Source of the DNA: Sorex araneus
Taxonomy: Eukaryota > Chordata > Mammalia > Eulipotyphla > Soricidae
Direction of reading: 5' to 3'
NCBI RefSeq assembly: GCF_027595985.1
Contig: NC_073304.1
Location: 218,186,000 to 218,249,999, forward strand
DNA length: 64,000 nucleotides
The notes under the pieces were generated by a model. The model made no database searches, was not told the origin of the DNA, and saw only the letters and a list, made by a program, of their open reading frames with translations. A program made the translations under genes and the position numbers. Below are positions 32,901-45,923 of this stretch, in pieces. Positions within the stretch are counted from its first letter, which is position 1. Each line of letters begins with the position of its first letter.

Positions 32901-34074
32901 ATAGTGTGTGTGGAGTGGGTGGTGGTGGTGGGGGGTGGAGAGGCGAGGAGGGGGTGGGGGGGTGATCATCAGCTCCTGAATGCACCAGGGGACCCCTGTC
33001 ACCATAGGATTGTGACTCAGACACACTTGATCTGCCTTTGATGAGAAAGGAAATGGTTTTATCATTGTCCTGAAACATTCTTCTGCTTTTGATGCTATGT
33101 GTTATAGGTGAAAATGTCTCTTGCCACATTCCTCCATTGAAATAAGAAATCTATTGGTACGTTTCTGCAGGCAAATTATATAAAAGAATCACCTCCTAGT
33201 GGCTCTATTCTGGGGAAGAAACAGCTCTGTATCCCAGAGAAGTGGACTTTCATGTTTTGTTTTGTTTTTGTTTTTGTTTTTTGGTCACTATTAGCTCGTT
33301 TCTTTACTTTGATATAAATGATAAGATAGAAGCTAAGAAGCATCTTTTGGATTCCATGTTTTGACTGGAAAGAAGTATTTCTTGGCTTCTTACTCCCTCT
33401 GCTGGACGCTCAGCTTTCTGATGGGCTTATAGAATTTATAGCTGGAGGCCTTTTCTTTTTTCCGGTAGGTACTTGAAAATCCCAAACCTTTAACCTTCAG
33501 ATTAAAGGGCCTTCAATCCAGCGTTTCTATATGGAAGCTGCATGCTGGACTCGGCTGGAATCATGGGGTAGGGGAAGTGGGGGGCAGAGGCTGGGATCAG
33601 GCTGAAGGTCTAGAAAGTAATTCCAGGGTTTGCTGGGTTCAAGGTCATATCCTGCAAGACAGCCTTTGGTTGCAGTGCTGGGACTCAAAAGCGACAATGA
33701 CATGTGTTTTCAGCTTTAAGTCATCAAGGACCCTTTAAGGCAAGTGTCTCAGTACTGGGAAGTCTCCTGACCTGGTCCCTCAAGTGAAACAATTAGAATA
33801 TGCCTCAAGGTCCTTTCCCTTATTACTGTTCCACTTCGAAGGCTCGCTGCAGTTCCGCATGCTTCTTCTCCTAGAGCTGACTTTCCCGAGAAAGGAGCCC
33901 GGAGGGAGCTTTATTTGAGGATCCCTTATAGTCACAAAAGCCAAATTCACATTCATTTTACTGCCAAACCCACACAGGAACAACCTGGAGGTCAATTACC
34001 TTAGTATTCAGAGCCTCTCCTTGCCAGAGGAGCCATCCTGAGATTGCTAGCCCATGTATTTGGTGTTTTTGGTT
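32901..34074. other. Intergenic sequence; G-rich run at its start, otherwise nothing recognised
   Basis: A (GTG)n/G-rich stretch at about 32907-32965 is followed by unique non-coding DNA. Confidence 0.6.
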
Positions 34075-34241
34075 GTTGTTTGTTTTGATTTTTGGGCCAT
34101 GCCAGGCAGTGCTCAGGCCTGCGTCCTGGCTTTGTGCCCAGGCATCACTCTAGGGAGGTCTCAGGGGACCATATGTGGTGCTGGGGAGGTCAGTCGAGTG
34201 CCAGGGGAAATGCCCTATCTGCTGTACTATCACTCCAGTCC
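34075..34241 (-). mobile_element. Type B SINE
   Basis: Inverted type B: 'tttgggccatgccaggcagtgctcagg' through 'ctgctgtactatcactccagtcc'. Confidence 0.85.
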
Positions 34242-35907
34242 ACCAGCAGTTCATGTTGTGTCTGTCCTGGGGCTCATCCCGGACAGCCCCTGGACCCAGG
34301 ATCCTAGTCACGGCTGGGGTCTGTGGCTGCTCCCCTGTGAGTTCTGACTCAACAAGCACCCCAGCTTACTAGGGCCTTAGAGAATGAGAAGATAATTGTG
34401 ATCTTGATTTTTAAAATCTTCTCTTTCTAGAACTGCTTTTATTAGGATACCTGGTATCCAAAAAGGAAAACATTTAGAAATTGGGATGCATCCCATGGAG
34501 CAGAGCTTCTCACGTGATGGAAGATTTGGCTGAAAGGAATCTGGAAGCAGCTCTAGGAAACGTTGGGATGTTGGGGTCTCTGTGCTGGGTCCCAGGCACA
34601 GAGTGGTCCATCATGAAGGGAGGCCTGGCCTCCACTTCACATTCTCAGGGTTTCTGAACGCAGTTTTACCCAGGTTGACCATAGGAAGTTACTGCCATCC
34701 TGGGAGATGTTAGTAGAAGATCGGCAATTTCACATGGTTCAGATTATTGCCCAGTCTCCTTGTTTTTTTTTTTCTTTTGTGAAGAGGAATTAAGTTCTTG
34801 CTTCACCTATGACAAATCTTTGGGCCTTGAATTACAAAACAAGCAGGAGGGGGCTGGAGGGTAGGGAGAAAGAGGAATAAGGCCACATAAGGACAGTGGT
34901 AGAAGGTCACTTTGGTAGTGGCGACGGTGCAGTAGCTTGTGCTTCAAAACCATGCACATTGCTACGATTGCAATCATGTAAACCAAACTATCATAACTCA
35001 CTAATCTATGTTAAATTGAGACATAAATGTTGTTGTTCATTATGAAACGTATTTGGATTCAGCGAGGCCTTACGGTAGGCTGCAATTTTATTTTTATTTT
35101 CAGTGGGGAGGTTGACTTAAGGGAGATGAATTAAAACCTCGGGGTCCCATTTTGCTGATTATTCTTGGTCACCATTCCTGGTCTACGAAGCACTGAGGTC
35201 TAAGTTGCTACCAGGTCTGCCAGGCTGGGACTGTGATGACGGGTTCTGTGTTCTTTAAGCACGCTCTGTACAGCAGGGGGCGCTATTGCTCTTCAGATCT
35301 AACAAGGACTCGCGCTTCCCCCCAGATCTGCCCCTAGTGAGTCACCCACGTTCTGTGAGTCACCTCCATCTGCCTTCCCACACAGTTCAAAAGAGACATT
35401 TTTGCAAACACCAGCCTTACTTCTCGGTGGTTACCAGCACGCCAATTGCCCCAGAAGCATTTGGGACGCTTACAACGTTGTATTTCAAAGCATACAACTT
35501 GGAAATCTGCAGAGCAAAAGCGGATTCTTTTGACTTTGGGGGCATATGCCTAGGTTTCCGGGGGGAAAGCTTTTCCCCACTTTTTAAGGTAGGGCCCCTG
35601 GTGATCCTCACGTGTGCCACGCGTGTGCTTGGCAGTGTGAGAGGTTGTCTCAGTGGCAGGAAAGGCTCCTGGGGTGTCCCCTTCCTAGGGGACTGTCCCA
35701 GTGTTGATGCATGTTCCATGTGGTCGATCCTGCTGTCATCGCTGTCCTTGGTTCCTGCTCTGGCAACTGCAGCTGGGCAGGCACTCATCCTCTTTGGAGG
35801 CCTGGTAGGAAATCCTTTAGGCTTCGGGATCTCTGCTTGACATCATACTATCAGCCTCATTAGTACACATGCATGGTGAATGTATGCTGCTCAGAATGTT
35901 GTGGTTT
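34242..35907. other. Intergenic unique sequence, no gene supported
   Basis: The longest frame, 35286-35840 on the plus strand (184 codons), resembles no family I recognise and has no promoter, splice or repeat context. It overlaps a 123-codon frame on the other strand. Confidence 0.5.
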
Positions 35908-36058
35908 GATTTTGTTTTCAGGTCACACCCAGTGATGTTGAGGGCTTTCTTCTGGTTCCATGCTCAGGGGTCACTCCTGCTGGGGCGCAGGGGAACACAT
36001 GGGTCCCTAGGGATCAAACCCAGGTGCAAGGTTTGATCCCTACCTATCGCTTTCTGCT
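35908..36058 (-). mobile_element. Type B SINE, diverged
   Basis: 'ttcaggtcacacccagtgatg', 'gctcaggggtcactcctgc' and 'gggatcaaacccagg' in inverted type B order. Confidence 0.75.
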
Positions 36059-38075
36059 TGGACATTTGTTTCAGAATTTGACAACCCTTTAATTCATAGA
36101 TCTGCAGATCTTTTTAAAAAAATCCAGAATCTTAAACAGGTCTGTTATTTTATATTCTTTGGAAATCCAAACTCTTTTCAAATTAATTATGAGCACAAAC
36201 ACAGGAAACCTAGTAATTCTCCCCATACCCCCCACCCCCACCCCTTTCTACCTCAAAAGCAGCAGGTACATTTGCCTAGAAAGCTCAGATTTTTTCCTCT
36301 CTCTGAAAAAAGCTAGTAGCCCCAAAGCAAGGAGAGGAGGATAAACGTGCAGGAAGTTTTTCAGTAGATAACACAACCACTTAGAAACCAGTGCTGCTGG
36401 AATCGTGAACTTTAATCTTTTCACGCATCATGTCACTTAATTCATATTTTTAAAAGAAAGATGTCACTGTATGAAATAGCAGGCATGGACTGGCCTGGCC
36501 TGGTATATCCCAGGAAAATCTGGTTTTAGATTTTTCTAGGACTGGCTCCAAGAACATTTATTTCCCACCACCTCCCCCAGCCCCCCTGCCTTTTGATCTG
36601 TTGAAAGATACACCAGATACTGGAGGGCTTGAGGGCAGAGATGCCAACGGGGGAAATCAAACAGACACATTGTCTTGGAAAGGCAGTCCACAGCTTAGCT
36701 GGGTAGTCGCCAGGGCAGGCACTGGAGCCCGTTTGAGTTGGTGGCCAAGACTACATACCAGCTCGGACTGGTCCTTGGCCTGGATTATTTCTTCCAGTGC
36801 AGGTGGCTTCGAAGGAAACCATGGGAATGTGATTGTTGCCTCCCGCCTTTAGTCCCTCTTCACTCCCTTCTCCTCCCCTCTGTGATTCTCTCCCTCAAAA
36901 AGGTTTCTGGGCTGGGACTGACCACGGATGAGAGGCTGGGAGACGTGGCCGGGAAATGACAGGAGTCGTTTACATGGAGGTGATGTTACAGCAATGTAAG
37001 AAACACTGACACCAAGCCGATGGTGTGTGTGTGGGAAATCGAGGGGCCCACATTGGAGTGGCCCCCCAGATCTCCCTGAGGTGAAGGTCTAGGAGCACCT
37101 TCCAGGGCCGCTGGATCCTGTCAGCATGGCAGAGATTGTTTAGAAAGTCGCTTTCTCAAGGAGTATGGGAGTCAGCTAAGAATCCTGCCCCTTCCACACC
37201 CCCAGTGGGGTGAGGTGGAGTGAGGTGGGGTGAGACAGGGTGGATCCAATTTCAAGGGTTCCCAAGAAGATATGAAAGAGCATATTTGTGGCTCAAAGTC
37301 TTGATCTTCCAGCGTGACTCCACCCCATGGTTCCTCACGACAGTTCCTTGTCGGGCGGTACCCCGACTTGGGTCTCTGGTTAGCATGAAGGTTTAGTTCT
37401 CCCTGGCCTCCCATCCCCCCATTTTTTTTCTCCAGTTACCTAAAGAGTCCTGGAGCCTGTCAGGAGGCTTTGGTTTGAACACTGGACCTCCTGAAGACTG
37501 GGGGAAGAGTTGGCAGGGGCGAGTAGCTCCTGGGGGCTCATTTCTTCCCTCTGCTTCCTGTCACGAGGGAGGGGAGGGACTCTGGACTTCTGCTAGTCAA
37601 AGGCGTCCTGCTGTCTGCATCACCCTGGCTGACTAAATGGAAGTGGTGGAGAGGGTGAAAGAAAGCTTGAGTGCCGCCATCTCCTTGCATGGGGTCATTT
37701 TGGACTTAGATGCATCCCCACCAGAGTTGGGGGCTTGTCATAGTAGAGAGTTCTCTTCCAGAACCTTCCAACCACCTGACATTGAGAGGGCAGGAGAGGT
37801 GGCAGTTTGAGAAGCATTCAATGGCCCATGTACCCATCAGTAAGACCCAGGTCTTGGCCTCCTGGACGTGTGGGAATGAGAGTCATTATCTCCTTCCTCA
37901 GGGCTGGAACTCAGCAATGTGGAGCCACTTTCAAGCCTCACCCCTGAAGCCACTGCAGTTCATAACTTTTGGGGCAGTGACAATTACCCTCACGTACATT
38001 TGCTTTTTTTCCATTCACTGAAAAATGAATCTTCATGGCTTCCTTAAAGATCTGGAGTAAAGTTTCCTTGGAATG
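36059..38075. other. Intergenic unique sequence, no feature recognised
   Basis: Moderate G+C and non-coding. Only short frames without family resemblance. Confidence 0.55.
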
Positions 38076-38728
<653 letters not shown>

Positions 38729-39571
38729 TGATTTGCCAGCTGATTATTATTTTTGAGAACAGTAATGACAATGCAGGTGTGATGTCTACAAAGCCCCACA
38801 TTAAGGCAGGTCCTGTCGCAAACCTGCCATTCAGGTAATGACAGGCCGCCTCCTGGAAAAACAAGCTGGGGCCTCTCCAAGGGAGGCTGTGTGGTCACGC
38901 AGGATTCTTGAGGAGGTTGGAGTGGCTCTGGGCCAGAGGGTCTCGGTGGGTTTGTGAACTGTGTGGAGTGTGGAGAAGATTTCCAAGAGCGGGAAGAGTT
39001 TTCTGGAAGACACGTGTTTTCTTTTGGCTTCTCAGTTCAAATCAAATCACCTTATCACAACAGCAGCCAAGGTAATAATTACTCTGACTCCTCACCCTGA
39101 TATGGGCAACAGGAACTGCACTTGGGTGAAGGGACTATTTTCTACCTTTTAATTTCCTTCTCTGAAGTTCCTACTTCAAGAAATTCCTTCCTTTGCTTTC
39201 CAAAGAGCGAAGGGCTTCAGAGGAGGACCATGATAAGAGCCTAATAGGAACTTCTTGATAGGGCTTTAATTCCAATTTGCATGTGAAATACATAGAAGGG
39301 TAACAAACCAATAACATACAATAACATAACATAGGTGGAAACAAAGCATAGGACACCAATAACAATCAGGAAAGCATCTGTCCAAGCTGTTTTGGCTTAA
39401 TGCGGTATGAGATGTTATTTCATGCCTAGCATGATTGGTGTTTTTCTTCAAACTTGAGCCATTGTTTGGTTCGCTGGATAAAAAAAGTGTTCCTCAAAGA
39501 GAATTCTTTTGGGGAAATTTATAAGTGAATATTCCCATACAAATAATGGCTTTTGTTTATGTGTGTTTTAG
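38729..39571. other. Intergenic unique sequence, no feature recognised
   Basis: Non-coding; nothing supported. Confidence 0.55.
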
Positions 39572-39728
39572 CTTGTGTTTTTGAGCCACACCTGGTGATG
39601 CTCTGGGGTTACTCCTGACTCCGAACTCAGGAATTATTCCTGGGGGGACCAAATGCGATGCCAGGGATTGAACCAAGGTCATGTGCATGCAAGACAAGAG
39701 CCCCACCCACTGTACTATCATTCCAGCC
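39572..39728 (-). mobile_element. Type B SINE
   Basis: 'tttttgagccacacctggtgatgctctggggttactcctg' through 'cactgtactatcattccagcc', inverted type B. Confidence 0.87.
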
Positions 39729-39984
39729 TCGACGAATAGTGGCATTTTAAAAACTCCGAATGCAATAAGCAGTGTTGGTCAGATATTCATCATCTGTGAT
39801 AAACCTGGTTAGAACTTGTACTAGTTCACTGTGGTCAGAAAGAATTTGGGTTAAGGAAGAAAATATTCTTTGCATCCACATGTCATTCATTCTGTTTTCC
39901 ACACTTGACCAGAAACATCTCCTAAGGATTCTTACAAAATCCATTTGCTTAGAGCAAGACAGTGCTAATCGGATTGTATTTTAT

Positions 39985-40124
39985 TTGGGGGGGGGGGCAC
40001 ACCAGTAGTAATCAGGACTCACACTCTGGCTCTGTGCTCAGAGATCATTTTTGGCAGTGCTTATGGATCCATAATGTGGACTTTATGCAAGCACTTTAAC
40101 TTGTGTACTAATTCTCTGGCCTGG
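39985..40124 (-). mobile_element. Type B SINE, diverged
   Basis: Poly-G run then 'gcacaccagtagtaatcagg', 'tggctctgtgctcagagatc' and 'gtgtactaattctctggcc' in inverted type B order. Confidence 0.75.
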
Positions 40125-40275
40125 TAACAGGATTCTAATGACGTCATCTTTCTTGATGCATTTTAATTTTGTTTCAGTGCATGTTAAATCTATTGAGACT
40201 GGCTTAGAGCTAAAATATGCAAAGTAGGGGATATGCCAGATTGCTGATGAATCCAAGTCTTCTACACTCTTGTTA

Positions 40276-40470
40276 CTCAAAGTGTAATCTAAGAATCAGC
40301 CATCCCAGCATCTTTTGGGAGCTTGTTAGAGATGCAGAATCTTGAGCATCCAACTTAGACACACTGGAAATGCACAATTTGCAAGTCTCTAGGTTATACG
40401 CATGTCTATTAAGGTTTAGGATGTACTGATATAGATAAGGCTGGGGCTGGATATTGATCCCAAGCTACTA
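40276..40470 (+). mobile_element. MER5-like hAT DNA transposon fossil
   Basis: 'ctcaaagtgtaatctaagaatcagcc', 'cttgttagagatgcagaatcttgagc' and 'acacactggaaatgcacaatttg' follow the MER5A pattern. Diverged; name given from memory of the consensus. Confidence 0.5.
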
Positions 40471-41194
40471 TCTCCTAGGGTGTTGAAAACGATGAATATT
40501 GCTTCACAATACGTTTTTATAGTAACACTGTGAATAATATATTTTTAACTAATGACTCGTAAACATGTTTTGTGGAACAGTGGCTCATCTGTCATTACCA
40601 CCTTTTCTTTCTTCTTCTCTTCCTTTATTGTTCTCTGTGTATATGAGGAGAAACAGTTTTGATAGAATGTAGGAGTGAGTGTGAGGTCTCAGGGGTCCCC
40701 AAACTTATTTGGTTGGCACTTCCTTTTCAGAAAATAATGTCACCCCCTCAAAAAAAAACCCTTCTTTAAAATGAACAAACTGAAAATGATCAGCAATTGT
40801 ATCCCAGGGCAACTACCCCACCTCCTATCATTCCAGCACACCCCTACAGTCAGTATTCCTGAAACTTAGCTTTAAGTAGACAAAGGGATAAGACCACGTG
40901 GTTTTGGAGCTTGCTAAGCTTTTCCCTAGTGTTGATTGACAGAGTTTTAGGCTAAGGAAAGTTAAGAAAGCATCTTTATGCACAGCGGATTGAATAGTTC
41001 AATGTTGAGGTAATGGGAAGGTAAGTAATTTTCTGATATATTTCTGACACAAGTGCATTATTATCATGTAAATTTTCTCATCCCTAGACTGCCATCAAAA
41101 TCCATCAGGAAAAGTTTGCAGAAAGGAGTTGGCTTGGTTAGATTAAGCACAACTTTTAGGAAGCATTTTTGACTTTGTATAAGATATAGCTGAA

Positions 41195-41365
41195 GGAGCC
41201 AGGAAATTGGGTACAAATTCCAGTTCCTTCATTTTTAGTTATATGACCACAGGCATATGAATAAATTTCACTTGAACCTAGGTTTTCTCAATTGTAAGGA
41301 TGAGGAGAAGTAATGCCATGTAGAATTGTGATGAATGTTCAATAAAGTAAGATACCGAAGGCAGA
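41195..41365 (+). mobile_element. MIR (ancient mammalian SINE)
   Basis: 'gggtacaaattccagttcc', 'tagttatatgaccacaggca' and 'ggttttctcaattgtaaggatgagg' follow the MIR core and 3' part. Confidence 0.65.
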
Positions 41366-41420
41366 ATACAGTCAAGAATGGCTTTGTTAAAATTTCTAGT
41401 ATTTGTGTATATGTATACCA

Positions 41421-41475
<55 letters not shown>
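41421..41475. repeat. (ATC)n / (GAT)n microsatellite
   Basis: About 18 ATC units at the 3' terminus of the minus-strand RTE-tailed element, apparently its tandem tail. Confidence 0.95.
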
Positions 41476-41476
<1 letters not shown>

Positions 41477-42120
41477 CGTTTGTCGTCGAATTTCTCCAGC
41501 TGTCTCAGTAACGTCTCCATTTGTCCCAGCCCTGAGATTTTAGAAGCTTCTCTCTACTTGTCCTTCCCAAGAATGCCGCATTGGAGGCTCTTTCAAAGTC
41601 AGGGGAATGAGACCCAGCTTGTTACTGGTCTTGGCATATTAATACACTATGGGGACCTTGTGAGGCTCTCCCATGTGGGCAGGAAACTCCCGGTAGTTTG
41701 CCAGGTTCTCCCGGAGGGAGAACTAGGCTATAAGATGTCGGGAGCTTCCAGGAACTTGGCTTTAAGTCTCTGGATTCTGGCCATTGATGGAATTCCACGG
41801 TGCGAGGTGTGGGGGGGCAGTCCCTAGGTTATAACCGCCTAGCTACTGGGAAATGGGAAATCTGGGAGGAGGAGGCCCAGTCCCAATCTGTGCAGGCTTG
41901 GAGGTCTCAGCCCTGGGTCCCACACACCTGGGTTCTTCTGCCGGTACCTTCATGCATGAGGCTCATCCAAATGTGTGGAGAGGGGCCTTGAGCATGGCTG
42001 TGGCTAGGCTCCGGAGGTCTTTGGCCGCCAGGAGCACTGCTCAGGGTGGGGAGGGAAACTAGAGCCCACCTCCTCCGAGAGGCCCCGGGGAAGACAGCCA
42101 GGCGAGGGGGCAAGAGACTC
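41476..42120 (-). mobile_element. Long non-autonomous element with RTE-like 3' end
   Basis: Read on the minus strand, the last segment before the (GAT)n tail contains 'gacaaatggagacgttactg', close to the RTE relic at 11390-11410. Farther in, the plus-strand text from 'cttggcatattaatacacta' through 'gaggctctcccatgtggg' to 'ccggtagtttgccaggttctcc' is a diverged copy of the type A SINE body. The distal part (about 41940-42050) matches 11640-11710. There is no tRNA head and no intact ORF. Confidence 0.6.
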
Positions 42121-42241
42121 TCCGCATGTATGTATACCACATACATGGTATTTTGTTGTGCATACACATTTTTAACATTAGCAAAATGGACTTATAGTTT
42201 TTACTAGATGATGTCAAATTTTATTAGATATCTCCTAATTT

Positions 42242-42495
42242 GGGCTGGAGCGATAGCACAGTGGGTAGGGCATTTGCCTTGCACGCAGCTGACTTGGGTT
42301 CCATTTTTTCATCCCTCTCAGAGAGCCTGGCAAGCTACCGAGAGTATCTCGCCCGCAGGGCAGAGCCTGGCAAGCTACCCATGTGTTTTCAATATGCCAA
42401 AAACAGTAACAACAAGTCTCACAATGAAGACGTTACTGGTGCCTGCCCAAGCAAATTGATGAGCAACAGAATGACAGTGATACAGTGATACAGTG
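42242..42495 (+). mobile_element. Type A SINE with target-site duplication
   Basis: Near-consensus head 'gggctggagcgatagcacag', body, RTE-like end and a (CAGTGATA)n tail. The 12-bp duplication ATCTCCTAATTT lies at 42230-42241 and 42496-42507. Confidence 0.94.
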
Positions 42496-42507
42496 ATCTC
42501 CTAATTT

Positions 42508-43589
42508 AAATTTCAAAGAGAAATTTTGGTGAGAAGCATGAGCCACGGGCCACGTATTAGAATGATTAGCAAATACACATTCACATACAGTGTTAGTTCT
42601 TTGGTAAACTGAATTAGGTCATCAGATTGCAAAGAATGTCAGAAACACTATCTTCATTTCCTTTTTGCATGATCTCATTGCAAATATATTTTAGAAACTC
42701 TCTAATCCTCTTCAGAAAGCTGGTGACATGGTGATGAAGCAATAGGATAAATGAGATGAGGAATGATGCACACACATGGGAATGCACTGAGGTATGGAGT
42801 AAGTTAGAAAAACCCCACATTGCTATGATACAGACGTAACCAACAAAACATTGGAAGGCTGTATGTAAACAATAAAAATAATAACAGTGCTTATTGATGA
42901 AACGTTGTGGGAAGATGAAGTAGAATCATGGGATTTTGGAGAATGATTTAGAATTTGCAGGAGTGACTTAAAATTCTAAGCTTTATAACTAAAAGCTCCC
43001 TGATAATGATACAGTCATCTTAATTGGTAAAGGCCTTGTAGAGTCTTGGTTAAGTCTCCATACCTACAACCCATCCCTGCTTACCTCCATTGAAAACAGG
43101 TCACCTTTCAGCGAAACTCTTGATGTGTGATATGGTAAGCATAAATATTTATGAGGCGTCGTTAATGTTCCTGGAATGAGGAACTTAAAGGCAGAGTCAA
43201 AAAGAGTCGAAACTCAAGGATAGAAGGAGATGACTTTATTTGGGAAACAAAAAATTGCTCGGATAAAGAGCCAGGGATGACAAGAGGGTGATATCTATCC
43301 CTTCCTCAGGACTGTATAGGTCCCCATTTGTGAAGAAGCAGAGAGGGAGCTGAGGCCACATACACTCAATGGCTTGTATCTTTCTCTTTTTGAAGAGCAA
43401 TGATCATGATTGCTCTCTCAGGAACTTTGGTGCTTCACCTATGGTTATTGGACCAAGGTTATCCACTTTGGTGTTAAAATGACTAACAATCTAGTCAAAA
43501 ATTTGGTAGTTACTAATGGACTTAAAGCAACTATTGTTTCTGAGTAAATAATAGACTTGTCTGTCAAAAACACTAACACTCCGTTTTGC
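42508..43589. other. Intergenic sequence, no feature recognised
   Basis: A+T-rich, non-coding. Confidence 0.6.
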
Positions 43590-43900
43590 TTATTCTGTTG
43601 CTGCATGGAAAAAAAGAAAGCCCTCAAACTTACTGGCTGAAAACAAGAACCATTTAATTTGTTTCTAGTTCTGTTAAGTGAGGATTTTGGATTTGCGATG
43701 TGGGGAGTGGCTTGATTCTGATCCTTGGTGTCTGGGGCCTCTGTTGGGTTGATGCACTTATCTAGGAATTAGCTGGAATGGCTTGATCAGGCTTATAGTT
43801 TTGGAGCTTCAGTTATGGCTGAGAGTTGGACTTCTCAGTTTTATGTGGCCTTTCTATGTGTCCAGTTTAAACTTCTTTGTAGAGGTGGTCTCTGAATAAC
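43590..43900 (+). mobile_element. Ancient interspersed repeat, family not assigned
   Basis: 'tattctgttgctgcatggaa', 'aaacttactggctgaaaacaagaacc' and 'tttctagttctgttaagtgagg' recall a common mammalian fossil repeat that begins with 'tgctgcataacaaa...cttagtggcttaaaacaac'. I cannot name the family safely. Confidence 0.4.
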
Positions 43901-44796
43901 TGTACTTCCTACATGGTAGCTATTTTCCCAGGTAGGATTTTCCAAGATAACCCAGTAACTACAACCGTAGTGTCCATGCATTTATTAGGTCTTTGCCTTT
44001 TCACTCTTCTCAATGTTTAATTTGGCCAAATTAACTCCATGGTCAAACCTAAAGTAAATGTGGTAGAGACTAAGAAAATGCCTGAGGACAGTGGTAAGGA
44101 TTCACTGGACCAACCAATATCTACTGCACACTTAGAAACTAATACCATTATTTGATGTTCAATCTCCAGTTTGAGATTGGACACCAATCTCACTCAATAG
44201 GCATATGTGTAACTATGACATAGTATTGCTTATCATCCAAAAAGAGTTTTTAGGATTATGTTTTTTAAAAGCTGGCATTAATTTTATTGGAAGGAGAAGT
44301 AGAAAAATGTGAAATATGAATTTCCAACACAGGAATTATTTATTTGGCATATACGTGAAATCATTTTATTTTATCTCAAAGAAATGCCACGCTATATTAT
44401 TTGACTAAGAACTTTTCTGCAGAGGTTGCTACGTGATATTGCCTTCAAAAAAAATCCAAGAGATAATGAAAAGAAGAGGTTAAAACAATACGGCAAATTT
44501 GCACCCTGAAAACTCATTACTAAAATCTAACTCTGGAAAAATATTTGACTAGGCATCTGAAAGAGAAACTTGTTAACCCGATGAAAATAAGGTTGCAGAG
44601 ATTTTAATATTCATCTTACTTCTAACCTTTTATCCAGTTGTACTTCCTGGAAGTAGTTCTCTGTACTTAAGTGAAACAAGACAATTTGCAAGCATTTGAG
44701 AGAGGTATGAAGGAAGTCCTTGTGAGAAGTACTAAGAAATTAGTTAATGGGGGAACACATATGTAAATACAAAACACCTGAAGTTACTATAGCAGT

Positions 44797-45030
44797 GTAG
44801 TTTCTCAAACTTGACTGTACATTGTAATTACATAATTACGGTTATATTGTAATTACTTGGGAATCTCCAAAATGCATTGATGCCTAGGTCCAACCTTCAA
44901 AGTGTTTGATTTAATTGGTCTATAGTGTAGCCTGGTATTGGAATTTTAAATCTCCCCTGGGCAATGGAATATTAAAATCTCCCCAGGTGATTCTGAGCTG
45001 AAGCCAACACTGAGAAAGTTGTGTTTGAGA
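44797..45030 (+). mobile_element. MER5-like hAT DNA transposon fossil
   Basis: 'gtttctcaaacttgactgtac', 'taattacttgggaatctcc' and 'ccccaggtgattctgagctg' follow the MER5A pattern, with an internal duplication of 'aatctccc...ggcaatgg'-like sequence. Confidence 0.5.
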
Positions 45031-45735
45031 AAAAGTGAATCCCTTCTTCTTATCCACCATAAATGAGTTATTGCTTAATGGCCTTGTGCCCACTGCCCTC
45101 CCCACACACAACATACAATTGTTACATGCCTCAATCATGAATTTTTATTAAGTTTAGTTCCCAATTAAACACAACATTAGAAGGGCACCTATGTAAAAAC
45201 TTAAAGGGGAAAATGAACATTTAGTAAAGACATGTGTTTGATGAAACTGAAAAACATTAAATAGATTTTTCTTACTGTTGGAAGTATATTGACCTAAATA
45301 TTAAATTACAAAGACGTACATTATATGCCTATGATTTAACCATTTATTTGTTTAATTGGCATTTGGGAATGGGATGATTGCCCTTTACCTAAAGCTACTT
45401 ATGTAAAGTTTCTATATTGAAAAAAATAAATTTATTATGGTCTTCTTTATATAGATTGAGGGCATATTGCCCAAAACTAGGTCTCCAAGAAAAGTTATTT
45501 GGTTATTATGCTCTTGAAATCACATACGCAAATTCATTTATAGTCAATATTTTGAAAGACTATTGAGCTGATTTAGATGTGGGAGAGGTTTTTCTGTGTT
45601 CCCAATCGCCCAAATTCACACAACTGTCTCTATTCAGGCAATTTTTTTTCCCCTCTTGATTTGTCTTTTAGACAAATAAAGGTGCTGTGGTTGTCTGTAT
45701 CTCTGAAAACTTCATTTGTTGAATTACTAACTTCT
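45031..45735. other. Intergenic A+T-rich sequence, no feature recognised
   Basis: Non-coding; nothing supported. Confidence 0.6.
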
Positions 45736-45751
45736 AAAGTTATGGTACTGG

Positions 45752-45923
45752 GGCTGGAGTGATAGCACATCAGGTAGGGCATTTGCCTTGCATGCGGCCG
45801 ACCCAGGTTCAAATCCCAGCATCCCATATGGTCCCCGGAGCACCGCCAGGGGTGATTCCTGAGTGCATGAGCCAGGAGTGACCCTTGTGCATTGCTGGGT
45901 GTGACCCAAAAACCGAATAAAAA
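45752..45923 (+). mobile_element. Type B SINE, near consensus, with target-site duplication
   Basis: A clean direct-orientation copy: 'ggctggagtgatagcacatc', 'ccttgcatgcggccgaccc', B box 'aggttcaaatccc', 'atcccatatggtccccggagcaccgcc' and 'gggtgtgacccaaaaaccg', followed by AATAAAAAAAA. The 16-bp duplication AAAGTTATGGTACTGG flanks it at 45736-45751 and 45924-45939. This is the best reference copy of the family in the window. Confidence 0.96.

Noticed and set aside
35286-35840. 184-codon plus-strand frame in intergenic DNA
   Set aside because: No recognisable domain, no promoter or splice context and an overlapping frame on the other strand. A protein search would be needed to revive it.
41421-41475. 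CRISPR-like or coding poly-Asp/poly-Ser repeat
   Set aside because: Plain (ATC)n trinucleotide repeat at the end of a retroelement in a mammalian genome.
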